A program made the translations under genes and the position numbers. Shown piece by piece: positions 32,895-44,230 of a stretch of 64,000 nucleotides of DNA (position 1 is the first letter of the stretch; each line of letters opens with the position of its first letter). Below the pieces are notes generated by a model, which was not told the origin of the DNA, made no database searches, and saw nothing but the letters and a program-made list of their open reading frames with translations. This DNA comes from Callorhinus ursinus (lineage: Eukaryota > Chordata > Mammalia > Carnivora > Otariidae), in the NCBI RefSeq assembly GCF_003265705.1, contig NW_020312902.1:12770393-12834392 (forward strand), given 5' to 3'.

Positions 32895-33065
32895 ATGGAG
32901 TCAAGTTTGAATTCTAGCTTTTCCACTTACTGTCCATGTGAATACCGATTTCTCTGTACCTCCATTTCCCTTCCATTAATAATAATCCACAAATGATAGG
33001 TTGGTGAAGGGAGCTGAAGGAAGATTTAAATTTTGTTTTTAAAATACAACCTAGCACAGGATTGC
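32895..33065 (+). repeat. MIR SINE, sense
   Basis: GAATTCTAGCTTTTCCACTT, then CTCTGTACCTCCATTTCCC, ATAATCCACAAATGATAGG and CAACCTAGCACAGGATT follow the MIR order. Confidence 0.55.
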
Positions 33066-33119
33066 AGGATTGGCTGAGTAAGGAAAATCCTGTGAGGTAG
33101 AAAGCAGAATGCTGTAATC

Positions 33120-33159
33120 TGCCAAGTGTATTCTTTTTTTAAAGAGTTATTTATTTATT

Positions 33160-33193
<34 letters not shown>

Positions 33194-33349
33194 ACATGAG
33201 AGGGGGGAGGGTTAGAGGGAGAAGCAGGCTCCTCGCCGAGCAGGGAGCCCGATGCGGGACTCGATCCCGGAACTCCAGGATCATGACCTGAGCCGAAGGC
33301 AGTGGCTTAAATGACTGAGCCACCCACGCACCCCTGCAAAGTGTATTTT
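33120..33349 (-). mobile_element. Carnivore SINE, antisense
   Basis: The body is 33135-33334 with a long (GA)n stretch at 33163-33192 and the reversed head ending CCACCCACGCACCCC. The imperfect 15-bp duplication is TGCCAAGTGTATTCT at 33120-33134 and TGCAAAGTGTATTTT at 33335-33349. Confidence 0.95.
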
Positions 33350-33461
33350 CTACGTATTACCCATGATCTGAGAAGCAATTAAATTTCCAGAAGAAAAATG
33401 TTGAAAGCCCAATGTCAGCTCTTGATGTTGGAATGTTAGTTGATGACCTGGTTAATTTGTG

Positions 33462-33775
33462 GGAATTTTTGTTCATTTATTTTTTAAATTCAAGTATGGT
33501 TAACATACTGTGTTATATTAGTTAAAGGTGTATAATATAGTGATTCAACAATTCCATATATTACCCAGTGCTCATCATGACAAGTGTGCGCTTTAATCCC
33601 CATCATCTATTTCACCCATCCCCGCACCTCCCTTCTGGTCACCATCGGACTGTGCTCTATAGTTAAAAAACTTGTTTTCTGTTTGTCTCTTTTTTTTCTT
33701 TGTTCATGTGTTTTGTTTCTTAAATTTGATTTGCCAAAAATTTTCAACTTTCCCTCTCCTTTATAATCTTAGGGT
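33462..33775 (-). mobile_element. L1 LINE 3' end, antisense
   Basis: Reverse complement of the 3'-end type seen at 15575: CAAGTATGGTTAACATACTG, ATATAGTGATTCAACAATTC, CCAGTGCTCATCATGACAAG, then CTCTATAGTTAAAAAACTTG. It is truncated at its 5' end, and old carnivore-lineage age is likely. Confidence 0.85.
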
Positions 33776-34229
33776 CAAATGATAATAAAAATATTTCTAT
33801 CTTTAAGAAGTGAAGATTATTATAACTGTTTTCTAAAGCTATAGCTGAAAAAAAAACAGAACTAACACTAAAACTAAAATATCAGTCACACTAATTCTTT
33901 CTGAATGATAAAAATCTGTTTTGGGGAGATTTTATAGACCCCAAATCAGATTGGTCAGATCACCTACATCCAAGAAGTACTAAACTAAATCAGTCAGGCT
34001 TCCAAGACAGTAGACGGTATCCTCCCAAGGAAATAGGAGGAAGTGAAATTCACTTGTACTGCACAAATGTCTACATATGGAGTATTTTTTGAAAGTTTAT
34101 GTGTATCTGTTGTCAGCTGAGGTTCTAAAAACAGTTCATACATGACAATATTCTTTGTGGGGAATCAGTAATTTATTTTAATTTCTATGTTTTGGGCTCT
34201 TTAATTGAAGGAGGCCAGTTATAGGCCTC
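33776..34229. other. Unassigned DNA
   Basis: No recognised repeat or gene. Confidence 0.4.
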
Positions 34230-34337
34230 AATTTACAAGGCTGTTTTGAGGTTTTACAAAGATAACTTAATTCATGTGGTATAGGACCTGGCACATAATA
34301 GGACTCAATAAATCTTAGATATCATTATCATGATTGT
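34230..34337 (+). repeat. MIR SINE 3' part, sense
   Basis: AAGGCTGTTTTGAGGTTTTA, then AGGACCTGGCACATAATAGG and ACTCAATAAATC matches the MIR end. Confidence 0.6.
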
Positions 34338-36424
34338 GCCTCTCAAGAAATTTAGTTCATAAAATCATAAAATAAGACTGGCACTGAAACAAAACTAGCA
34401 TGAAAGCAGAAATTGTTTTGCTCATAGTTTTTGAACCTTCTTTGGCCAATGCCCAGGAAGTAGTGAGAGGAAATCTGTTCCAATTATAGTATTTTCTGTA
34501 TATCATTTGCTTAAGAAAAAAAATTACCTGAAACTCATTTACAAGTATTGGAGAAATATTTAAGAAATGTTAACTTGGAGAGGAACTCCTATTCTGGCTG
34601 GCTTAGGACTTCCATGCGTTCTGGCCAGCTTTGTTCATACAGAATGCATTGCTACCCCGTCCAGCATTTTGTTCATTTTAACTTAGGCTATCTCTCCCTG
34701 TCCCCCAATTCCTAAATGAATGCTATCTCTTCTAATCATGTGGTCAGTGTTTACCAGGAGGCCTGTTATAGCAATTATTTCTGTCTCCGTCTGGATTCTG
34801 GACCTCAGGGAATGTTCACTGGAGAAATGAAGACAAGCCTCATGCATGTTCACAGCTACCATAGAACGTAGCACTGTCCCTTCCACATCGTAGGGTTAAA
34901 TGAATGCTTGACACAGGAGCAGTTTTCTCTCCAGGGAGTGAACAGAGTGAGGAGAAATTATATGGAAGCTCACAGGACTTTTTAGATAACTTTACTCTGC
35001 CCTTTTACTGATTCAAAAGGATATGAGTTGTTTTTTCTTCACGGAGCCCAGCGTCTACAGAGTTTTCCTGTATTTTACAGTAATACCCCTGACTTGTGAA
35101 TACACATGTAGGTTTCTGGATGGTGACACAATAACTGTGTAGAAACTTCAAATCGGCAAGGCTTTTTTCCTGAACCATACTGAATTGGGAGCTTGACCGG
35201 ATTTCTCCATTTCTGTGAGCATTAAACCAAGAGGGCATCTTCCACCACTAGTTGGTTTATTCTGTTGATTGCTTCTGTGCACTAAGAAGCAAGTGGAGAT
35301 GCTTGCTGAGTGTTTCTTTTTGCTTTGCTTCTTTTGTTCTGTTTCTCCTTTCTGTTTATTGTATTTGTTTAATGTGATTCCTACTAATGAAATTACGGGA
35401 TGCAAATCAGCTTTGATTGAAAACTCCTACAGACACACATTTACCTAAATACAGTCATTTCCTGTAAGACCCTTCCTCAGAAAGGAAGAGAATGGGGGGA
35501 TGTGTACTTGGTTAATCCCAATCTGTTATCTTTCTGCTTTAACAGTGCAGTTATTGACGGGTTGGGGTGGGGGAAGCAGTTCTACTTTCAGCAGCTTCAA
35601 AACACACAGCATAATCCTCCATTCTACCATGTCCCTGGGCCTTGAACCTGCCCACTTCCCTGAACCTGCAGGACTTTTCCATGCACTGAATTCCTCCAGA
35701 ACTGCCAGTGGTGTGCAGATTGGTTTTAGTACCCCATTAGTAGTTAGGGCAAAGCCAGCCTTTCTTCTCAGCCTACACACTCCATACCTCTTAGACTCAT
35801 TACATTTTACCTTAAACTTTGAAATTTTCCAGCTACACTGTTGTGTAGAGTCAGAAGCTAAGGGGTTTATATCATGATGTTAGTCAGAAATCGATGTCCT
35901 GTACAGATACTAACAGCCCTATTAATATCTACTAGCATAAATCTTAGTTAATGGGTTGTCTAATCTGTATACTTTTGCAGCATGTTCTACTCTAAAGTGG
36001 TGCCCTGGCAGCATTTTCTCTTGTCACTGGAGACTTGTCAGCCACATAGAACTTCCCAACCCAGTGGGACAAACTGCCACCCCCCCAACTGTTATACACA
36101 GAGCGTGGCCACCACCATCTAAAATGGTTTGGATAAATAGTTTTCTCGTTAAGAGTCAATAAACAAGCTCCTAGGTCCACACAAGCTTCTTACAGGGAAA
36201 GCTCAATGTTGCCATTCATCATTGCCACCAGAGAACCAGAAACTCCATTTGTTTTCTCTGCTGCTGACAAATGTAATTTATAGGCTTTAAAGACCTAATT
36301 ATTTTCTGCAATGCAGGATTAAATCTGAACACTTCTTACTGGAGGAGTGAAAGAGGTAGTGGATATCTTGGAAATCTGGGGCCTCCAAACTCTATGTCTC
36401 AGATTCTCAGGTGAGAGGAATTAA
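34338..36424. other. Unassigned unique DNA with possible constrained patches
   Basis: Two kilobases free of recognised transposons. Homeodomain- and POU-like motifs cluster at 35370-35420 and at 36240-36330. The frames at 35500-35877 and 35526-35780 overlap on opposite strands, lack motifs, and are probably chance. Confidence 0.4.
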
Positions 36425-36965
36425 TGGGCCTAAAATTGCAAGTTCAGGCCAATACAAAAGGAGGGCAAAAAATAATGTTCTCATACAACCAGTGCCCTGG
36501 AGCATTTACTGCTGGTGCTCATTCCAGTCCCTTCATACCTTTTTGGGGCATCCATCCCTGACGACCCTGTTGTTTTGAATCTTGTCTCTGGCTCCTTTTT
36601 AGGAGGGCTGCTTTGCCTACCAGCACAGAGACCTAGAAGTGCCTGGAAGTTTACTGACTCCCTCCCCAAGCATTCCTTAACCAATAACTACTTGGTATGA
36701 GGAAATTAAAACCCATCTCCCTTGCCTTGATGAATTCAAAATGAACTCAGGTGTAATTCACGCCCCAGAGTTCCTTTGTAGGATGACTGGGGCTGGTTTT
36801 TTTTGCCTGAAAGAACTTCCTTGCTTGGCTTCTTCCCTTTCCTTGTCTTTGATTCTCCACTTTGACAGTTTTCTCTGGAGAGCACTTCCTTAATAAATCA
36901 ATTGACCATCTCTCAAAGTCTCAGAACCTGTGTCTGGGCCACCTTCCCTAAAACACCCACCAAAT
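36425..36965 (+). mobile_element. Possible solitary LTR (ERVL/MaLR-like)
   Basis: The right part looks like the end of a mammalian endogenous-retrovirus LTR: GAGAGCACTTCCTTAATAAA with AATAAA at 36892-36897, then CAAAGTCTCAGAACCTGTGT, a GGGCCACCTTCC stretch and a terminal CA-like end. The left limit near 36425 is uncertain. No gag, pol or env reading frames are present nearby, so it would be a solo LTR. The subfamily is not assigned. Confidence 0.4.
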
Positions 36966-37280
36966 AGCCCCATTATGGGCAAAGTACCAGTGGGACACTG
37001 AAAAGGAATATTGGAAGAAGCCATTATTGTCCAAGAAGACAGTCGGCAATGACAATAAACCCTTGCAATCTGTGTTTATCCTGTTTAGGGTTTCAAAGTG
37101 GCCAATTCTCTACAAAGTTGGTTTGCTATGTGAAAGCTTCCTGGATAAGCAGACTTTTGGTCTCAGGTGGGTCTACATCTCCTGTACCTGGGCTATTGCC
37201 TAACTGGACTGTCTATCACAGCCCTGCTCAAACACAATTTCAGACACCACCTGATTCCCTATTACAGCAAGTACAAGCAT
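36966..37280. other. Unassigned DNA
   Basis: No repeat or gene recognised. The 119-residue frame at 37049-37408 runs into an L2-like stretch and has no motif. Confidence 0.4.
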
Positions 37281-37405
37281 CATTCCCTGCCTTGAGGATC
37301 TCCCTATCTTCCTTCACCTCCCACCTAGCTAATTTCAATTTCTACATGATTCAGCTTACATCCTCTATGCCACAATACATTCTGACTCTTTGCCCCAGAA
37401 TGTTT
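37281..37405 (+). repeat. Possible L2 fragment, sense
   Basis: TTCACCTCCCACCTAGCTAA and CATGATTCAGCTTACATCCT resemble the L2 segment preceding its 3' UTR. Confidence 0.3.
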
Positions 37406-37415
37406 TAGCTTCTTA

Positions 37416-37479
37416 GGACTCTGGGATCATGACCTGAGCTGAAGGCAGTCACTTAACCAACTGAGCCACCCAGGCACCC
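37416..37479 (-). mobile_element. Carnivore SINE head fragment, antisense
   Basis: Only about 64 bases of the tRNA-derived head remain (GGATCATGACCTGAGCTGAA to GAGCCACCCAGGCACCC). The body and tail are missing, with no A-rich tail beside it, suggesting deletion after insertion. Confidence 0.9.
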
Positions 37480-37799
37480 TATGCCTGCTTTTTATATGTG
37501 AGGAGAAGCAATTAAGAATTTTATATTATTTTACAAAAATGTATTTAATCATTCTGAAAAAATATATACAGTGTGAGCTCATTGCATCATTTTAAATGAT
37601 GACAACTATCTCTCAGTAACTTGTTCTGGGGAAGCTAAGTAATATTTTAAAATGTTAAATACACTCTTTGGTAAAGCGAGCTGGTGTCCACAGTGACTCG
37701 AGCACTGGTTATGATCACAGAGTCAGCTGCTTACACCCCACCCCAGTTATGGAGGTACAGAGATGTTACAAAGATGGCACTCCCAGCTTCAAAATTTAA

Positions 37800-38033
37800 A
37801 AAGAGCCAATCTTTAATGAATACCTGCTATATGCCAGCTCTATGGCTAATCTCATTTGATTCCTGCAGTGCCCCATAAACAATTATGGTGATTATCCCCA
37901 TTTTATGCAAGAGGAAATGAGACCCCAAAAAAGTACTCACTTGCTTAAAGAGTCATTGCCGGCAAAGGTCCGAGGGAGAATCCAAACTAAGCAGTATGAC
38001 ACAGAGCTCTCACCCCTAACCACTGGATGGCAC
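37800..38033 (-). repeat. MIR SINE, antisense
   Basis: Nearly complete reversed MIR: AATGAATACCTGCTATATGC, GATTATCCCCATTTTATGCA, then GAGGAAATGAGACCCC and, at the end, CCCCTAACCACTGGATGGCA. Confidence 0.8.
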
Positions 38034-38730
38034 AGCCTCTCCTGAGCAACTGCTTTTCACCTGCCTGCAGAGTCAAGGAGCCAGATGCTCTAGACATCGG
38101 CTGTATTACACAAAACATGTATCCACTCTTACGTCTTCGTTTAGGGGCAAGCAAACTAAAAATAATGGGATTGGACAGAAAGGATCCATTACTTAGAATG
38201 TCAAGGAGTGGATTCATGAGAAGTAAGAACAAGTCAGGATATATGGAGAATGGGAGAAAGAACAGCATGCAAGTATCTCATGGCCAGTTACTTATCTGGA
38301 AGAAGAGATGTCAGTTTGAGGTGAGTATGAGACAAACTTTCCAGAACATAATGATCCAATTAGGAGAAGGAGAATCAATGACTATTGGATGAGTTGCCTT
38401 ATCAAGTTCAAGAATCATATCTGAGGAATTACCAAACCCGTAAGCGTTCTCTTCTGGTCATGTTCCTTTTATATTATGATTAGATGTAGATATGGGAAAA
38501 TGCAAGGACATGGCTTCTCTTTTCTCAGACCCTCAGAAGGAACCAATCCTGCTGACACTTTGACTTTATCCCTATGAAACAGATTTTGGTCTTGTGACCT
38601 CCTGAATAGTTAGGGAATACACTGGTATTGAATTTAACCCACTAGGTTTTGGTCATTTGTTACAGCAACAAGAGGAAACTAATACAATGTTCGAGGGGTT
38701 GTATTCCCTCTTTACCAGCCCTTTTGCTTC
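38034..38730. other. Unassigned DNA
   Basis: No transposon recognised. The 121-residue frame at 38027-38392 begins in the MIR and lacks a recognisable domain. Confidence 0.4.
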
Positions 38731-38979
38731 TCTGGCCACCTTTTTATTTATTTATTTATTTGTTTGTTTGTTTGTTTATTTATTTACTTAAAGATTTTAT
38801 TTATTTATTTGAGAGAGAGAGAGTACGAAAGGGGAGAGTGTCAGAGGGAGAAGCAGGCTCCCCACTGAGCTGGGAGCCCAATGTGGGGCTTGATCCCGGG
38901 ACTCCAGGATCATGACCTGAGCTGAAGGCAGTCGCTTAACCAACTGAGCCACCCAGGTGCCCCTCTGGCCACCTTTTTA
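38731..38979 (-). mobile_element. Carnivore SINE, antisense, long variable tail
   Basis: The body is 38747-38963. The tail is an expanded mix of TTTA and TTTG units (38744-38790). It is flanked by the perfect 16-bp duplication TCTGGCCACCTTTTTA at 38731-38746 and 38964-38979. Confidence 0.96.
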
Positions 38980-39091
38980 ATCAGCATCTTAAATCAAGCC
39001 CTCTCAAATAAGCAACTTCTGCTTCTGGCTCACAACGATCCTCTTCCAGCCTACAACTTCTCATTCCTAGACCCTTGCTACATGAACTTGG

Positions 39092-39232
39092 TCCTTGGAT
39101 CAGCATCACTTGAGAAATTGTCAGAAAAACAAATTCTCGGGTTCTCACTGAGACCCACTGAACCAGGTCTGTGGGGTTCAGCAACAGCTATTTCAACGAG
39201 CCATCCAGGGGGTTCCAATGCACAGTGAAGCA
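39092..39232 (+). mobile_element. hAT-Charlie MITE fragment
   Basis: GGATCAGCATCACTTGAGAA, CAAATTCTCGGGTTCTCACT, then CCACTGAACCAGGTCTG and AGGGGGTTCCAATGCACAGT follow the layout of MER20/MER58-type hAT MITEs. The terminal repeats are not preserved. Confidence 0.5.
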
Positions 39233-39235
39233 TGA

Positions 39236-40822
39236 GCACAACCCTACTATGACAGCCGCTTCCCTAATCCCCTCTACCTTCCCTTCAACTGGTGCATTCC
39301 TCTCTCCACCCTCCACACTGTTTTCATTCTTCCTCCATCTTTTTCCTCCCTCACTTGTGCCTGATTCGTGCTCTGTTATGTTGCCTACGCTGATGTGAGA
39401 TTTCATTAAATTAAATAGAAGTGAGTGCTTTTTATAACTGGACGGGACCACAGCCAGTCTTCTCTGTAGGGTGCCTGGTGTGGGAAAGACAGGCAGGCAG
39501 GACTCCACCATTTGCAGAGTAAGAAATATTCCACTCCAGATGGTGGAGTTACCAACCTCCACCCTTATCAAACTTTTTCCCTTCACCATGGTCTGGATTA
39601 TAGGCTGAGACCTCATCACCCACCCTTGGACTCTTCTCCAGAAAGATCGCACATTTTTTCTTTGGCAAATGATGCTAAAGATTTTTCTCTAAGGGCCAGC
39701 TTTCTCTGTGCATGAACACATGGGTAGTGAAAGGAGAGTATACGCAACTAGCCCAGCTGTTTTGAAAACAGTTCACAATCAGTTACCCTGAGCATTGCCC
39801 AAGGCCCACCTCCACTCTTTATGTGAGCTGATTGAAGCTTAGCATCTCAGCAGGTGACTGTGAGTTTCTCCAGCTTTATTTTACCTTTCAATCTAACTTC
39901 ATTTGCTCTCTGTCTTCCAATATTTACTCAAAATAAATGATCTGCAGCTGGCTGCCTTTCTTGATTTGCAGCACTATTACAGTGTCATTATTTTTACATG
40001 TATTTCTTACTTTAATATCTTCTCTCACTCTTTCACATTGAATACTCTTCACTAGACATTTATCCCCATCCCCCAAACCCTGTAAGGGAGGTAGCCCGAT
40101 ATGCTTTCCTTTGGTGGTGAAACCTTTCTGGCTTCAGCTATCCTCTGTCTAAGAAACCCTAAATATGAATCTGTAGTGCAGCCAGCTCTTCCCCAAACTC
40201 CACATCCAGTTTCTGCTCAGCAGCCCTGTATGTATCCAGAGGTTCTTTGCTCAAATCTCCCCCTCTTCCTGTAACCTCCAATTCCTGACCACAAGGATGA
40301 GTGAGGAAGAAAAGATCATTTATAAAACTTGGAAATTATGTCTTATCCTTCCCTCCCTCTCTTCTCTCTGAACTCTCAGTCACCAAAACACAAAGCCTTT
40401 TCTCCTTCCCCATGTCTCTGTTCCCATATTCCTTAGCTCTGACCCCCAATCCCTCTGGCCTGAAATACTATGTATGCACTTGACTGCTAAGACATCCTAT
40501 CTCTAACTTCATATTCATCTTCTCAATGTCAAGCTCTGACCATTCTCCAACTTACATTTGTAAGTTTTCTTCTCTCTTGCTAGCCTTAGGTAAATATACA
40601 CCGCTGAGTCTACCATATTCTTCATCATCTAATCTCTACTTGGATGGTCTTAAATGTGACCATTATATTGTAGCACACTGGAATATTTTATTAAAATATA
40701 TTTGTTCCTTCCCACTTTCATACCTGTGGTGTTCCTGTCTGAGAATTTCCTATATACTCCTCCCTCACTCCACCAGGAACAACCCACACTCTTCTTTCAA
40801 AGACCCTATAACTCCTTATCTT
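39236..40822. other. Unassigned unique DNA, pyrimidine-rich
   Basis: About 1.6 kb with many CT-rich stretches and no recognised transposon. The minus-strand 154-codon frame (39188-39652) mirrors the CT-rich composition and has no motif. Confidence 0.4.
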
Positions 40823-41135
40823 TCATTTTATATATTTTTTTAAAGATTTTATTTATTTATTCATGAAAGACAGAGAGAGAGAGAGAGAGAGAGAGGCAGG
40901 CAGAGGGAGAAGCAGGCTCCCAAGGAGCAGGGAGCCCGACGCGGGACTCGATCCCAGGACCCCGGGATCATGACCTGAGCCGAAGGCAGACGCTTAACCA
41001 TCTGAGCCACCCAGGCGCCCCTCATTTTATATTTTTTTAAAGATTTTTATTTATTTATTGAGAGAGAGAGAGAATGGTAGAGAGAGAGCATGAGAGGGAG
41101 GAAGGTCAGAGGGAGAATCATTTTATATTTTTTAA
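40823..41135 (-). mobile_element. Two SINEs in tandem at one target site, antisense
   Basis: The first SINE (40841-41021) is complete. A second, 5'-truncated SINE (about 41038-41118) follows directly. The target text TCATTTTATAT plus a T-run is present three times: before the first copy (40823), between the two (41022), and after the second (about 41118). Two separate insertions at the same site, or an insertion followed by recombination, would give this pattern. Confidence 0.9.
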
Positions 41136-41224
41136 TCTTACCGGGTTGAAGCCATTTGTCCTTTCTTTTAATTTCCAGAGCTCTATATTGTTTAGTTCTG
41201 ATCCTATTCTCCCTTGTATGATAT

Positions 41225-41330
41225 GTATATATACCCTAGGAAATAAATTTCTTTAGGACAGGGACCATTCTTTCACACTTCAGTACACATTGCACATCTA
41301 TAAGAGTTCAATAAATTTAGACTGAATTAA
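41225..41330 (+). repeat. L2 LINE 3' end, sense
   Basis: TTTAGGACAGGGACCATTCT, then AGAGTTCAATAAATTTAGAC, matches the L2 terminus. Confidence 0.55.
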
Positions 41331-41849
41331 TTAGAATCAACAGTGCTTTTTAGGGTTCCTGAAAGTACAATGAAGAATAGTAGCTAATATGTGCTTCCTT
41401 TTCATAGGTCATGAACATATGGGAGTTAACACATTACTTAATACATGCAGCAACAAGAAAATTAGAATGACAAATTAAAAATACATTCCCATAGTTAACA
41501 TATGTAGTAAAGAGAGTGAACTGTTATTCCAAAAGTAAGCTTCTGTCTTTTTCCTCTGCAAATTGTTCTCTGTACATATTCTAGATTAATTATGTTAAAA
41601 TCAGCATTTGAATTTATAAATTGGAAGTTCTAGATGATCCAGCATATCATCTAAATTCCTGAAAGTACAAGTTATTAAAATGTGGTTGATTTAGATTTAG
41701 ATTATTATCTTCTAAGTGTCATTTATATTAATATAATAGATTTTCATCTTAATTCCTGGTGGATGCTTAAGGATTTGAGGGCTCTAATTTAATGTCTCCA
41801 AAATTAGCCCCCAAATTTCATCACCATTAATAGCATTTACACATTTTTC
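41331..41849. other. Unassigned AT-rich DNA
   Basis: No repeat or gene recognised. Confidence 0.4.
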
Positions 41850-42000
41850 TAATAAGCATGGGGCTAATTGTTTTACAGGCATTAGCTTATTTAGTTCTTA
41901 AAATAGTCTAACTTTATAGATGAGGCAATTGGGAGTCACAGAAGTTTGAATATTACCCAAGGTATCAGAGCTAATAAATTATGAAGCCAGCATTCAAAGA
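41850..42000 (-). repeat. MIR SINE, antisense
   Basis: TTACAGGCATTAGCTTATTT, ATAGATGAGGCAATTGGGAG, ACCCAAGGTATCAGAGCTAA and GAAGCCAGCATTCAAAG follow reversed MIR. Confidence 0.7.
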
Positions 42001-42887
42001 GATGTGTTGTGTTGTGTTTTTTTTTTTCTTTTTCTGTTTGCAGAGCACATAATCTATAAAACAGGCTTAATCCACTAGAATTCTCTTCCTTCTTTGATGT
42101 CCCCTTGTAATTTTAGAGAATGCTCAGGTAGTTGTCAGCATGCCACTGTATAAGAAAGATTAAAAGTACCATTAAAATTTCTATTGACTGATCTGGAGAA
42201 TCAATGAATCAAACAGACATAGATCTACATGTTCTATCTATGTGATATGGAAATATATCCGGATTTGCTTTTTCTTCTCTCATCAGTAGAACAGTTTCAA
42301 ATACCTAGTGAAAGGAACCATATATGGTGCAATTCTCTCTTAGATTTCTGCTTTTGCTTCTGTTTTTCAAAAGGAGACCCAGGGGGCTCTTGAAATATCT
42401 ACATCTGCAGCTTGAAAAAAGCATCTTAGCCTGGATGAGTTCCTCTGAGAGATTATGTGCACCCATCTGTTTTCATAAAACTTTAATGGCAGACAGCAAA
42501 TTCATATATTGTTTTAACTTAATTTTTATTCAATCTGTTGTCACAAATCTGACTTCTGCAATCTGGTGGCAGGTGTATAGTAACGAACACCCTATGTGGT
42601 CTCCCCATGCTTCCCCAAAGAACTGTTCATGAACACACTGTCTGTACATGTGGCAGTAATTAAGACTCTTGCTGGTTGTAGGCATTGAGTCCTGATGCTT
42701 CACTTCTACTCTGCAGGAGACCAGAGGTGGAATATTCCCTTCTTAAACACCACAGTTCTCATTACTCAAGCCAGGCCAAGCACCAGGGTTTTTGCCTACC
42801 GTTGGATTCTAAAATCTAGAGCCAAGGAGGATATGCTTTCATACCACCACTTCACTGCCCCCAACCAATGACAAGAATCACGTCTGC
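42001..42887. other. Unassigned DNA
   Basis: No recognised transposon. The 102-residue frame at 42324-42632 lacks a known motif. Confidence 0.4.
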
Positions 42888-42968
42888 CAGGAATCCATCA
42901 ATATCCTTGAGGAGAACACAGGCAACAACCTCTTCCACCTCAGCCACAGCAACTTCTTCCTAGCCACA

Positions 42969-43229
42969 TTGCCAAAGGCAAGGGAAGCAAGGGCAAAAAT
43001 GAACTATTGGGACTTCATCAAGATAAAAAGCTGTTGCACAACAAAAGAAACAGTCCACAAAACCAAAAGACAACCGACAGAATGGGAGAAGATATTTGCA
43101 AATGACATATCAGATAAAGGGCTAGCATCCAAAATCTATAAAGAACTTATCAAACTCAACACCCAAAGAATAAATAATCCAATCAAGAAAGAAGAGAAAG
43201 ACATGTATCCTATGACCTCACTGATATGA
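42969..43229 (+). pseudogene. Chimeric L1 ORF2 fragment
   Basis: An 86-residue open frame. The first 74 residues are host ORF2 (LPKAREARAKMNYWDF to NTQRINNPIK) and the last ones (EEKDMYPMTSLI) come from the ORF2 end of the inserted L1. It joins two elements by chance of insertion and has no expected function. Confidence 0.9.
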
Positions 43230-43670
43230 GGAATTCTTAATCTCAGGAAACAAACTGAGGGTTGCTGGAGTGGTGGGGGGTGGGAGGGAGGGGGTGGCTG
43301 GGTGATAGACATTGGGGAGGGTATGTGCTATGGTGAGTGCTGTGAGTTGTGTAAGACTGTTGAATCATAGACCTGTACCTCTGAAACAAATAATACATTA
43401 TATGTTAAAAAAAGAAGAAGATAGCAGGAAGGAAAAAATGAAGGGGGGAAAATCGGAAGGAGAGATGAACCATGAGAAACTATGGACTCTGAGAAACAAA
43501 CTGAGGATTCTAGAGGGGAGAGGGGTGGGGTGATGGGTTAGCCTGGTGATGGGTATTAAAGAGGGCACGTATTGAATGGAGCACTGGGTGTTACACGCAA
43601 ACAATGAATCATGGAACACTACATCAAAAACTAATGATGTAATGTATGGTGATTAACATAACATAAAAAA
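43191..43670 (+). mobile_element. L1 3' end inserted in same orientation into an L1
   Basis: A 480-base 5'-truncated carnivore L1: the last 13 codons of ORF2, then both 3' UTR blocks and the end AACATAACATAAAAAA. The host text resumes at AAGAAATGGGAAGAAGAC (43671), and the repeated AAGAAA at 43185-43190 and 43671-43676 is the short visible target duplication, partly hidden by the A-tail. Confidence 0.93.
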
Positions 43671-43676
43671 AAGAAA

Positions 43677-44129
43677 TGGGAAGAAGACATGAACAGACAT
43701 TTCTGCAAAGAAGACATCCAAATGGCCAACAGACACATGAAAAAGTGCTCAACATCACTTGGCATCAGGGAACTACAAACCAAAACCTTAATGAGATACC
43801 ATCTCACACCAGTCAGAATGGCTAAAATTAACAAGTCAGGAAATGACAGATGTTGGCAAGGATTCAGAGAAAGGGGAACCCTCCTACACTGTTGGTGGGA
43901 ATGCAAGCTGGTGCAGCCACTCTGGAAAACAGTATGGATGTTCCTCAAAAAGTTGAAAATAGAGCTACCTTATAATCCAGCAAGTACACTACTGGCTATT
44001 CACCCAAAGATACAAATGTAGTGATCCAAAGGGGCATGTGCACTCAATGTTTACTGCAGCAATGTCCATAATAGCCAAACTATGGAAAGAGCCTAGATGT
44101 CCATCAATAGAGGAATGGATAAAGAAGAT

Positions 44130-44177
<48 letters not shown>

Positions 44178-44230
44178 GGAATATTATGCAGCCATCAAAA
44201 AATGAAATCTTGCCATTTACAATGATGTGG
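43677..44230 (+). pseudogene. L1 ORF2 C-terminal fragment
   Basis: Continues the host ORF2: [19 protein letters not shown], then the cysteine-rich end ([17 protein letters not shown]). It is open to 44021, after which shifts and the (GT)n array break it. No endonuclease or RT domain is present in this copy. Confidence 0.9.
44131..44174 (+). repeat. (GT)22 microsatellite
   Basis: A pure 44-base GT run replaces the short ATATATATAC run that this part of L1 ORF2 has in the copy at 25530. It is probably polymorphic in length. Confidence 0.98.

Noticed and set aside
36425..36965. A complete endogenous retrovirus around the LTR-like sequence
   Set aside because: No second LTR, primer-binding site or viral gene frames are visible nearby. 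At most it is a solitary LTR.
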